Assembly (NCBI RefSeq): GCF_020734105.1
Contig: NZ_JAJAFR010000001.1
Span: 434,001-498,000 of the forward strand
Direction of reading: 5' to 3'
DNA length: 64,000 bases
Source: Alkalihalobacillus deserti
Lineage (GTDB): Bacteria > Bacillota > Bacilli > Bacillales > Bacillaceae_D
The position numbers and the translations under genes were made by a program. Shown piece after piece: positions 37,911 through 45,358 of this stretch. The first letter of the stretch is position 1; every line of letters starts with the position of its first letter. Under the pieces are notes generated by a model. It saw only the letters and a program-made list of their open reading frames with translations, did no database searches and was not told the DNA's origin.

Positions 37911-38483
37911 ATGAGCTCTAACGCAAAGGAAGTTCAAAAGGAACTGTTGGGATCTGAGGATCCCAACAATTCGACTTCTTTAGAAGATAAATCGAGTAGA
38001 TTTGAAATGTTTGTTGATTCTCTTAATAATATTACACATAAAGTTTCAATGATTGTTCTCTTCTTAATGATGTTTCTTACAACAGGTGATGTAATAGGAA
38101 GGTATTTCTTTTACAAACCTATTACAGGGACATACGAATTAACAGGTTTGGCAATGGTGGTTGTGATCTTCCTAAGTTTAGGTAAAACTCAGCTAAAAAA
38201 GGAACATATCTCCATTGATTTTCTAACAAGTAAATTACCTATTAAAATTGAGAGTATCCTAAATGTATTGACATCGCTCATTATGTTAGTGCTACTTAGT
38301 TTAACTTCTTGGCAATTGTTTGAGTACTCGAGGAGATTTGGAAATCAGACAAGTGGGGATTTAGGCATACCAATGAGTATTTTTGCCATTGTGGCGGCGA
38401 TTGGTATACTATTTTACGCTCTGACCATTGTTCTAACGATGTGGAAATCTGTAGCTAAGGTGGTGCAAAAGAATGAGTCCTGA
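37911..38483 (+). CDS. dctQ: TRAP transporter small membrane subunit (DctQ type)
   Basis: This protein of about 190 residues starts at ATG 37911 with TTGGGGTG in front. After a polar N-terminus it has four hydrophobic helices, the DctQ layout. Characteristic residues include VIGRYFFYKPITGTYELTGL, corresponding to the family's RYVF/ELA(R) region, and the helix-2/3 part KTQLKKEHISIDFL. It shares its last 11 bases with the start of dctM, so the three genes form a tight operon. Confidence 0.85.
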   Translation: MSSNAKEVQKELLGSEDPNNSTSLEDKSSRFEMFVDSLNNITHKVSMIVLFLMMFLTTGDVIGRYFFYKPITGTYELTGLAMVVVIFLSLGKTQLKKEHISIDFLTSKLPIKIESILNVLTSLIMLVLLSLTSWQLFEYSRRFGNQTSGDLGIPMSIFAIVAAIGILFYALTIVLTMWKSVAKVVQKNES

Positions 38484-39780
38484 AGTAGTTGGAGGATTGG
38501 GCATTATTCTTTTATTAGTGCTTATTCTTTTAAATGTATCCGTAGGGCTCTCGCTTTTTTTAGTGGGGTTTCTAGGTGTCTCATTATTAACAGATTGGAG
38601 CGTTGGTCTAGCTCAGTTAGGAACAGCTGCTTTTGGAACAGCGAATGCGTATAGTTTAAGTGTCATTCCGTTATTTATATTAATGGGGATGTTTATGTCC
38701 AACACTGGGTTAGGTCAGGACCTTTTTAAGGCAGTGGATAAATGGTTAGGCCACACACGGGGGGGATTAGCGATTGCAACGATTGGTGCGAGTTCTATTT
38801 TTGCAGCTATTTCAGGTTCTACTAATGCAACTACTGCAACAATGGCCAGAATTGCCATCCCGGAAATGGATAATTACAAATATAAATCCTCATTGTCAAC
38901 CGCTGCTGTAGCAGCAGGTGGTACGTTAGGTATTCTGATTCCTCCTAGTGTTATTTTAATCTTATATGGAGCGTTAACACAGGAACCAATAGGTCCTTTG
39001 TTAATAGCGGGAATCGTACCAGGTATATTATTAGCACTCGTTTTTATGATTACAATTAATATACAGGTTCGTTTAAAACCGGATATTGCACCAAGAGCAC
39101 TGGAATCGGCAAAATTTAATGAGAAAATTCGTTCATTAGCTACGATTTGGCCGTTTTTACTCATTTTTATGGTGAGTATTGGAGGGATTTACTTAGGTGT
39201 GTTCACACCAACGGAAGCAGGAGGAATCGGGGCAATCGGGGCTTTTTTTGTCACTTTAATTACGAGAAAACTAACATGGTCTAAATTACTATCGTCCTTA
39301 GATGATACCATTCGATTGTCAGTAATGATTTTTTTAATTTTAATTGGTGCAAGTATTTTCGGTAGATTTCTAGCGTTAAGTCAGATCCCGATGAAACTTA
39401 CCTCTTTTGTTGGATCACTTGATGTTTCTCCATTTGTCATTTTGGCTTTGATTTTATTCGTTTATTTAATTCTAGGAATGTTTATGGAAGGGATAGCTAT
39501 TATGGTATTAACCCTACCAATTGTTTATCCAATGGTTACACAATTAGGGTTTGATGGCTTATGGTTTGGGATTATTTTGGTTATGGTCATTAACATTGGG
39601 GTTCTAACGCCGCCTCTTGGTCTTAGTGTCTATATTATAAGTGGAGTCGTTAAGGATGTCCCTATTCAAAAAATATTTAGGGGTGTAGCACCAATGGTTG
39701 TTGTCATGGTCTTTTTTACGATCCTCTTAATCATCTTTCCAGAAATTGTAACTTATTTACCGAGTTTAACTAGGTCTTAA
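38473..39780 (+). CDS. dctM: TRAP transporter large membrane subunit (DctM type)
   Basis: This 435-residue protein has about 12 membrane segments and the DctM signatures: SVIPLFILMGMFMSNTGLGQ, then ASSIFAAISGSTNATTATMA, GGTLGILIPPSVILILYGAL, and at the end GIILVMVINIGVLTPPLGLS. It uses a sodium gradient to pull in the substrate held by the binding protein. AAGGTGG precedes the ATG at 38473. A strong hairpin ends the operon at 39795. Confidence 0.9.
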   Translation: MSPEVVGGLGIILLLVLILLNVSVGLSLFLVGFLGVSLLTDWSVGLAQLGTAAFGTANAYSLSVIPLFILMGMFMSNTGLGQDLFKAVDKWLGHTRGGLAIATIGASSIFAAISGSTNATTATMARIAIPEMDNYKYKSSLSTAAVAAGGTLGILIPPSVILILYGALTQEPIGPLLIAGIVPGILLALVFMITINIQVRLKPDIAPRALESAKFNEKIRSLATIWPFLLIFMVSIGGIYLGVFTPTEAGGIGAIGAFFVTLITRKLTWSKLLSSLDDTIRLSVMIFLILIGASIFGRFLALSQIPMKLTSFVGSLDVSPFVILALILFVYLILGMFMEGIAIMVLTLPIVYPMVTQLGFDGLWFGIILVMVINIGVLTPPLGLSVYIISGVVKDVPIQKIFRGVAPMVVVMVFFTILLIIFPEIVTYLPSLTRS

Positions 39781-39794
39781 TGAATGCTTCTACT

Positions 39795-39860
39795 AAAAAC
39801 CCTCCTTATTATATAGCAACCTAATGATAAGACTTTAGGTTATATAGTAAGGGGGTTTTT
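39795..39860 (+). terminator. Long hairpin: dctM terminator and IclR leader region
   Basis: AAAAACCC-TCCTTA and TAAGG-GGGTTTTT form the outer stem, with TATATAG/CTATATA-like pairing and ACCTAA/TTAGGT inside; a T-run follows. The inner part (TATTATATAG, ACCTAATGATAA) recurs before the second IclR gene at 62238-62290, where no TRAP gene precedes it. It may therefore have a second role, for example as an operator. Confidence 0.7.
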
Positions 39861-39863
39861 AAT

Positions 39864-39892
39864 TTGATTAATAAGTAGATTGATGTTTAAAT
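39864..39892 (+). promoter_or_regulatory. Putative promoter of the first IclR gene
   Basis: TTGATT and TTAAAT are 17 bp apart. The second copy (62294-62322) keeps both hexamers (TTGATA, TTAAAT) at the same spacing, which supports the call. Confidence 0.6.
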
Positions 39893-39928
39893 ATGATTAT
39901 CAATTGCTTACAGAAACTGGGGTTGAAA

Positions 39929-40702
39929 ATGAGAGAACTGAATTTAGAACCAATTCAATCAGTAGAAAGAGCTATTCAAATATTAAATTGTTTTAGTTTT
40001 GAGAAAACAGAATTGTCTATTGATGAGATTATGAAAAAAACAAAATTAGCTAAAACGACAACCTATCGCTTACTTTGGACTTTAGAACGTAATCATCTTA
40101 TACAATATAATCAGAAGACTAATGAATATCGACTTGGATCAAGATTACTAGAATATGGGGGAGTCGTGTTAGAAAATCTAGATATTCGTAGAGAAGCTGA
40201 ACCCATCATGCTTAAGTTGCATGAAGAAACAGGTCATTCTGTTATTTTGGCGCAACCTCAATCTGAATCAATCCAATATGTTTTAAGACTCGATAGTGAT
40301 GAAGGACTTCAACCCAATAATTTTGTTGGACGAAGAAGGGTCTTACATAACGGGGCTCTTGGTATTGTATTACTTGCTTTTATGGATGAAGACTTTATTA
40401 TTAAGCTTCTGAAAGAATTTCCACTTGAACCTTACACACCTAAAACAGTAACCGATCAACGTGTATTTCTGAAACGGCTAAAAGAAATAAGATCGAACTG
40501 TGTTTTTGTTGATGAAGATGAAACCTTTATTGGCTATACGGCTATAGCAGCACCTATTTTCCAAAATGAAAATAAGGCAATTGCTTCTATTGGAATTTCT
40601 GGCCCATCTTTTAAGATGGAAGGGGAAAGACGAGAACAGTTAATTGATAGTATAAAAAAAGCTGCTCTTGAAATCTCTATACAGATGGGCTATCGATATT
40701 AA
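39929..40702 (+). CDS. IclR-family transcriptional regulator (copy 1)
   Basis: This 257-residue regulator starts at ATG 39929, which gives RELNLEPIQSVERAIQILNC; the second copy begins at the equivalent ATG. The N-terminal winged helix-turn-helix (ELSIDEIMKKTKLAKTTTYR, then LLWTLERNHLI) is followed by the IclR effector domain (EETGHSVILAQPQSESIQYV, PNNFVGRRRVLHNGALG, and the end pattern YTAIAAPIFQNENKAIASIG). Such regulators sense aromatic or acid effectors. It precedes the Rieske oxygenase genes on the same strand, which it probably controls. Confidence 0.88.
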   Translation: MRELNLEPIQSVERAIQILNCFSFEKTELSIDEIMKKTKLAKTTTYRLLWTLERNHLIQYNQKTNEYRLGSRLLEYGGVVLENLDIRREAEPIMLKLHEETGHSVILAQPQSESIQYVLRLDSDEGLQPNNFVGRRRVLHNGALGIVLLAFMDEDFIIKLLKEFPLEPYTPKTVTDQRVFLKRLKEIRSNCVFVDEDETFIGYTAIAAPIFQNENKAIASIGISGPSFKMEGERREQLIDSIKKAALEISIQMGYRY

Positions 40703-40747
40703 TGCGTGTAATCAGTTAAAGACTATTTACTTAAAATATAATGAATT

Positions 40748-40790
40748 GAAATCGAGGTGGAATCGTTAAATTCACCTCGATTTTTTGTGA
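40748..40790 (+). terminator. Rho-independent terminator after IclR copy 1
   Basis: AATCGAGGTGGAAT and ATTCACCTCGATT arms (one unpaired base), followed by TTTTTTG. Confidence 0.85.
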
Positions 40791-40853
40791 TGTTGATAGG
40801 TATGTCTAATTTGTTTTGTGGCAATAAATATCTATTTCAATATTCATTTAATA

Positions 40854-40882
40854 TTGACAAAGCGGAAAAAAATGGGTAAATT
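40854..40882 (+). promoter_or_regulatory. Sigma-A promoter of the Rieske oxygenase operon (copy 1)
   Basis: TTGACA and TAAATT are 17 bp apart. The second copy at 63419-63447 conserves TTGACA, the 17-bp spacing and TAAAAT, and the preceding TATTCATTTAATA is identical. It lies about 90 bp before the alpha-subunit start. Confidence 0.75.
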
Positions 40883-40928
40883 TAAGACAGTTAATTCATT
40901 ATGTAAATCGATGATTCGCAATGCGGAT

Positions 40929-40942
40929 TGAAAGCGCTTTAT
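40929..40942 (+). promoter_or_regulatory. cre-like box before the Rieske operon
   Basis: TGAAAGCGCTTTAT fits the cre consensus except for the last two bases. It lies between promoter and start codon, so CcpA could act as a roadblock. The second operon copy does not keep this box well. Confidence 0.4.
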
Positions 40943-40974
40943 ATTAATGCTTTCTTAAGAGAGGGGATGCTTCA

Positions 40975-42327
40975 ATGATTAAAAGAGAATTGGATGAAAA
41001 ACTCATTCGGCAATTAAAGGAGAAAATGGCAGAAGGTTTATTTCCACAATGGGTTATTACAGATCCAGATATATATGAACTTGAAAAGGAGAAGGTATTT
41101 GGTACGACTTGGCAGTTTTTAGGTCATGAAACCGAATTAAAAGAAGCAGGAAGCTATGTAACGAGATGGATGGTAAATGATCCGATCTTACTAGTTAAAG
41201 ACAGTAAGGAACAAATAAAAGCTTATTTAAATTCTTGTACACACCGCGGTACCCAATTATGTACGGCTGATCGTGGAAAAAAGAAAACGTTTACATGTCC
41301 TTATCATGGTTGGAGCTATAATTTAGATGGGAAATTGGTTGGGATTGTTGCTGGTAACAAAGTGTATGGGGAAGAAATGTGTAAAGATGAATGGGGACTA
41401 CGTGAGATCCCGAGACTAGAAAGTTACCGTGGCATGATTTTTGGCTGTTTAGATTCTAATGCAGAATCATTGGAAGACTACTTAGGGGAAATGAAATGGT
41501 ATTTTGATATGATGCTAGGTAGAAGCGATGGTGGGATGGAAGTGATTGGTCTTCCACAACGTTGGGTCGCAAAAGCGAACTGGAAGTCAACAGCGGAAAA
41601 CTTTGCAGCAGATCCTTATCATGTCCAGACTACTCACCGATCTACAGTAGAAATGGGAATTAGTCCAGAAGATCCTCTTTATGCAGGGTATGGCCATCAA
41701 GTTGTCATGAAGAATGCGCATGGAATTAATGTGATTACATCAAAAACAGGGCGTTCAAGATCGGAATTCCAAGGAATGCCGCAATCAATGTGGCCAATGT
41801 TTCAGCGTAATTTGACACCTGAACAAGCTGATATTTTAGAAAGAGTCACCGTCTTTGTTGGAGGAGTTTATCCGAATCTTTCATTTGTGAGCCCTATTCA
41901 TGGAACGGAAGGACATTTACACAATTATCTTAATTTTAGAGTATGGAGGCCGATCGGCCCTGATAAAGTAGAGGTTTGGTGTTGGTTTATGATTGATAAG
42001 GCAGCTCCAGAAGAATACAAAGCAAATGCGTACAGAGGCTATCTTGGATCATTTGGTCCAACTGGAACTCTCGAGCAAGATGATACGGAAACCTGGGCAC
42101 GTATTGTTGAAGTGAGCGGTGCCTCGATGATGCGCGATAAGGAGCTAAATTATAATAATGTAAGCAACTACTTAATGGGATTTAGTCATGATAAGCAAGA
42201 TGAAACATTTCCGGGGCCAGGTGTAGCGTATCCAACAACCTACTGTGATGCTTTATCAAGAAGAATGCATGAACATTGGCTAGATTTGATTACAGAAAAC
42301 GCTTCTATAAAGGAGGAAAGCAAATGA
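40975..42327 (+). CDS. Rieske ring-hydroxylating dioxygenase, alpha subunit (copy 1)
   Basis: This 450-residue large subunit adds both atoms of O2 to an aromatic ring. The Rieske centre is clear: the C-T-H pair in NSCTHRGTQLC and the C-P-Y-H pair in FTCPYHGWSYNLDG. The catalytic domain has the iron triad region NFAADPYHVQTTH (D-x2-H-x4-H), and a downstream Asp in ETWARIVEVS is likely the third ligand. MEVIGLPQRWVAKANWKSTA is typical of the biphenyl/naphthalene/phenylpropionate-type alpha group rather than the phthalate type. GAGGGG precedes the ATG. The beta gene overlaps by 4 bp. No ferredoxin or reductase gene is seen nearby. Confidence 0.9.
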   Translation: MIKRELDEKLIRQLKEKMAEGLFPQWVITDPDIYELEKEKVFGTTWQFLGHETELKEAGSYVTRWMVNDPILLVKDSKEQIKAYLNSCTHRGTQLCTADRGKKKTFTCPYHGWSYNLDGKLVGIVAGNKVYGEEMCKDEWGLREIPRLESYRGMIFGCLDSNAESLEDYLGEMKWYFDMMLGRSDGGMEVIGLPQRWVAKANWKSTAENFAADPYHVQTTHRSTVEMGISPEDPLYAGYGHQVVMKNAHGINVITSKTGRSRSEFQGMPQSMWPMFQRNLTPEQADILERVTVFVGGVYPNLSFVSPIHGTEGHLHNYLNFRVWRPIGPDKVEVWCWFMIDKAAPEEYKANAYRGYLGSFGPTGTLEQDDTETWARIVEVSGASMMRDKELNYNNVSNYLMGFSHDKQDETFPGPGVAYPTTYCDALSRRMHEHWLDLITENASIKEESK

Positions 42328-42848
42328 GTAACGAAGTGAAATCACAAATTTCTCTTGAGACGAAAGACGAGATTACGAATCTCCTTTACCAAGAAGCCTA
42401 CTATCTAGATAATCGAATGTACAAGGAATGGCTAGAATTATTAGCAGATGAGCTAGATTATAAAATGCCTTTACGTGAAACGGTCGAAGGGGTGAATATT
42501 GATAACATTTCAACGGACTCTGCGTTTTATGAAGAAACGAAAGCCTCTCTTCGAACTAGGGTGAATAGACTTTATACGAAATCAGCTTGGGTTGAGAATC
42601 CAGCAACACGTCAACGACATTTTATTTCAAACGTGGTGATTGAACCAGGTGATAGCGTGAATGAGTATTGTGTTCGGAGTTATTTCTTATATAAGAGAAG
42701 TAGAGGTTCAACTAGCGATATCGAAGAAATGTTTGGGCAACGAAATGACATTGTTAAAAAAATTGGTGATGAATGGAAAGTAGCTTCGCGTACCATCATT
42801 CCAGACCAATCGGTTATTACGACCATGAATATGAGTATGTTTTTGTAA
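42324..42848 (+). CDS. Ring-hydroxylating dioxygenase, beta subunit
   Basis: This 174-residue small subunit has an NTF2-like fold. It starts at ATG 42324 inside the alpha stop (ATGA overlap), with AAAGGAGG before it. Family features are NLLYQEAYYLDNRMYKEWLE, then DELDYKMPLRETVEG, and HFISNVVIEPG with YCVRSYFLYKRSR, which match the conserved strand pattern of BphE/NdoC-like subunits. It packs with alpha into a hexamer and shapes stability rather than catalysis. Confidence 0.88.
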   Translation: MSNEVKSQISLETKDEITNLLYQEAYYLDNRMYKEWLELLADELDYKMPLRETVEGVNIDNISTDSAFYEETKASLRTRVNRLYTKSAWVENPATRQRHFISNVVIEPGDSVNEYCVRSYFLYKRSRGSTSDIEEMFGQRNDIVKKIGDEWKVASRTIIPDQSVITTMNMSMFL

Positions 42849-42895
42849 GTAGTTTAATAAAATAAGTAAAATTCCCGTGAGTGTTTCCGCTTACA

Positions 42896-43056
42896 AGAAC
42901 GTTTTTCTTTGAAAAAAAGAACATCGCAAAATCTGTTGTAGGCGCTTGCTATAACCTAGAGTCTAAAGATTCTGTGGCGCTTGAATTAGGTGGAAACAGT
43001 CCGTTTATCGTGCTAGCGGATGGCGAAGAAAGCAAGTTTCATTTGATGTTACTATA
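42896..43056 (+). pseudogene. Aldehyde dehydrogenase fragment
   Basis: The frame carries KNIAKSVVGACYNLESKDSV, then ALELGGNSPFIVLADGEE. The LELGGNSPFIVL block is the active-site glutamate region of the aldehyde dehydrogenase superfamily. The NAD loop before it and the catalytic Cys after it are absent. The piece lies directly behind the dioxygenase genes, so an aldehyde dehydrogenase gene probably once stood here. It differs from the intact one at 53995. Confidence 0.6.
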
Positions 43057-43070
43057 CAATCTAAAAGACT

Positions 43071-43295
43071 CATCATACAGGTCAAGGTGCAAATAATGCT
43101 ATTCAGGATGCAGGAGTTTTGGTTGAAGCTTTACGTGAAGCTGACTCTATTGCGGAAGCGTTACAAACATTTCAGTCAAGAAGAAAACCAGTAACAGATA
43201 AATACCAAGAATTATCTCGTCAGGCCCCAACACAAGGGGGTGAAAGCGTTTTCCTGAAAAAGGCCACTTTGAAAAAGCTTAGGCTGATCATCTGA
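43071..43295 (+). pseudogene. FAD-dependent aromatic monooxygenase C-terminal fragment
   Basis: HTGQGANNAIQDAGVLVEAL followed by READSIAEALQTFQSRRKPV and TDKYQELSRQAP is the FAD-binding GD-motif end of class A flavin monooxygenases (salicylate/p-hydroxybenzoate hydroxylase type). The usual A-x-P before G-Q-G is lost at the junction with the aldehyde dehydrogenase piece. The frame is open for 74 codons to TGA 43293. It suggests that a hydroxylase was deleted from the pathway. Confidence 0.65.
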
Positions 43296-43321
43296 ATGGG
43301 TGAAATAACCAGCCTTTTTGT
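43281..43321 (+). terminator. Terminator-like hairpin
   Basis: AGGCTG and CAGCCT arms with a long loop, followed by TTTTTG. It overlaps the end of the monooxygenase fragment. Confidence 0.5.
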
Positions 43322-43905
43322 ATCAAAGCTTATCAAACTGTCGTAAAGGGTTTTCGATTTATTTTCAAATAGTTATGCTATTATGCCCATTCTTCATTAA
43401 AATAAATAACTGAAACTATAAATTTCTCAACTTTGGCACCTGAAAAATAAGTGCAGTCATTGACGTTATTACTTTTGTTATCAGCTAAGTAGGTTCCTTG
43501 ACACTGTGTTCAATAAATGAAAAAAAAACTCGTTCTTTGGTATAGTGAGATTGTCGAGAAATCACTACCAAACAGAATAGGTGCCTCTATATGATATTAC
43601 GCCTTCAAAAAGAGTTTCAGAGGCGTTACAACCATTGTATTTGTCTGATACGTTGTCCTGTCTTGGGTCAACGTACAATCGGAGGTCCTTTCTATAACCT
43701 TTGTGATGAATTAATGAACTCGACTGGCTGTCGCATTACAGCAATTGTTCGAGCTTCTTGAAGATGCCATCAATAAGACAAATAAAAAAAACAAAAAACT
43801 AATTAAAAGTCAACTCTAGCATGGTTTGGCAATTTGCCTAGTTATATCAAGGCAATTTGCCAAAGTCACTCTGCGAAAGTTGAGTAAGGAAGTATAAAAA
43901 AAGAG
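43322..43905. other. Gene-free stretch before the di-iron gene
   Basis: Nearly 600 bases without a supported gene. A short frame at about 43735-43819 (LFELLEDAINKTNKKNKKLI) could be the tail of an old transposase or other gene. An inverted repeat GGCAATTTGCC/GGCAATTTGCC-like pair sits around 43828-43862. Confidence 0.35.
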
Positions 43906-43975
43906 TATACCCTTATGCATTTTTCGAGTGTTTAAATCTATTGTCTTTTAGATAGGTTAATGTCAGAATATAGAG
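43906..43975 (+). promoter_or_regulatory. Conserved control element before the di-iron gene
   Basis: TATACCCTTATGCA at 43906-43919 recurs exactly at 53286-53299, next to the LysR gene. Both are followed by TTTcGAG-like sequence and, further on, by similar blocks ending in TTAATG-CA-AATATA. The 53-kb copy forms a 10-bp inverted repeat (ATGCAATTTC/GAAATTGCAT); here only the left half is well kept. It is a likely LysR-type operator. Confidence 0.6.
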
Positions 43976-44075
43976 AAGATTTAAATAGTGTGGTAATAGT
44001 GAAAACCACCTCATTTAAATTGGTAAAACCGTAAGTAGAGAACGTTGTAAGGTGTGGTATTGGTCCCGAAAAAAA

Positions 44076-44089
44076 TGAAAGCGTTTTCG
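44076..44089 (+). promoter_or_regulatory. cre box before the di-iron gene
   Basis: TGAAAGCGTTTTCG differs from the cre consensus only at the last base. It lies inside a CCGAAAA/TTTTCGG hairpin about 100 bp before the start codon. Confidence 0.55.
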
Positions 44090-44186
44090 GTCTTGGGGTT
44101 TGAAGTTAGTAGCTTTATATCGTTATACTAACTTTCATCCAAAAAGAAAAAAACAATGAAACTAATCTAAGAAAGGGTGTTGTGTA

Positions 44187-44960
44187 ATGGCTGTTGCTGT
44201 TGAATTACCAAAGTACCAAGAGTTATCAGATGAGGAATTAATGGAATGGACACCTGCTGAATTTGTGGAAAAAATGATTGGGAAGTCGGAAATGTTTGCT
44301 GAAAACTTTTTCCTTAAAGAGAATTGGGAGGCTGTTGAGCTTGATGAACAGACACGACAAAACAATTTGGTTGAATTCTGTGCAAGGTTAGCGTGGCGAG
44401 AATTTTATAATGGTGTACATCCACCTTCAAAACAGTTAGTGATGTTAGAAAAAAAAACTGAAGATTTAGGAATCCGCATTCGTCTTGCACAACAAATTAT
44501 TGATGAAGTGCAACATCAACGTACATGGGGGAAATGGTGCAAGCATTATGGAGGTAGCCCGAGATTACAAGATTACGAGGTTAGTCCTGAGGTTCTCAAA
44601 CAGTTCCAATTGACAAATGATTATGATGACCCTGCCGAAATTGCAGTAAATCTACAATTAACAGGAGAGCCCATTTTAGTTTATTTATTTGGTTATGGAA
44701 CCTTAAAACCTGATGAAAGTATTACCTATAGTTTATTGCCAAAAGAATTGCTGAAAGATATTAAAAAGAGTGTGGTAGCTGATGAACCAAGACATATTGC
44801 TGTAGGAAAAGATATTATGAAGAAATATTGTGGGGACGCAAAGAAACGTCGCAAACTTTTAGAATTACAATGTAAACGGTTAGAAAATACGATTAAAATT
44901 CTTGTTAGAGATCTAGAACTTTTGGGCGCTAAGCCAGTTGGTCAATTTCCAACTATTTAA
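44187..44960 (+). CDS. Ferritin-like di-iron protein, probable oxygenase or hydroxylase
   Basis: This 257-residue helical protein carries the metal-ligand pattern of a four-helix di-iron centre: a Glu in LAWREFYNG, E-x-x-H in IIDEVQHQR, a Glu in LQLTGEPILVYLF, and E-x-x-H in VVADEPRHIAVG. The spacing fits ferritin-like oxygenases (for example PaaA/PaaC- or AurF-like relatives), though I cannot assign a known family. The leading AVAVELPKYQELSDEELMEW also occurs, decayed, at 53645. The ATG follows AAAGGGTG. It sits between a Rieske oxygenase operon and a TAXI transporter, behind LysR-type and cre control sites, so a role in oxygenating an imported substrate is likely. Confidence 0.7.
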   Translation: MAVAVELPKYQELSDEELMEWTPAEFVEKMIGKSEMFAENFFLKENWEAVELDEQTRQNNLVEFCARLAWREFYNGVHPPSKQLVMLEKKTEDLGIRIRLAQQIIDEVQHQRTWGKWCKHYGGSPRLQDYEVSPEVLKQFQLTNDYDDPAEIAVNLQLTGEPILVYLFGYGTLKPDESITYSLLPKELLKDIKKSVVADEPRHIAVGKDIMKKYCGDAKKRRKLLELQCKRLENTIKILVRDLELLGAKPVGQFPTI

Positions 44961-45161
44961 AAGAAAACAAAACAAAACAAGAGAAAATACTTGGGGATTG
45001 ATTTTAGATCCCAATAAATTTCATTTAACGGTATGGTTGGAACTAGAAGAAAATTAGGAAGGATGATTAGGGGAAAGATAAAATATGTTTTCTCTTGAAT
45101 TTGGAAAGAAGACTATCATTCAATTCATACAGATCGACAAGCCAGAAACGCACCAATAATA

Positions 45162-45175
45162 TTTAAGCGGTTACA
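45162..45175 (+). promoter_or_regulatory. cre box before the TAXI-TRAP operon
   Basis: TTTAAGCGGTTACA matches the cre consensus at 13 of 14 positions (second base T instead of G), about 190 bp before the fused permease. Confidence 0.55.
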
Positions 45176-45358
45176 TTCAAAGTGAGTTTCCAAGGACAGT
45201 CACTTTAGGGGGGGTTTTTAGAATGAAACCAAGCTGTTTTAAATAGTATCTTAACTTGGTTCCCCTCTTAGTCTGCCGTCCTAAATTTCTTCTCTCTTTC
45301 AACATTCATTCATAAAGGAATGGTGACTAATTATAGTAAAGGAAAGGAGTGTCATAAA

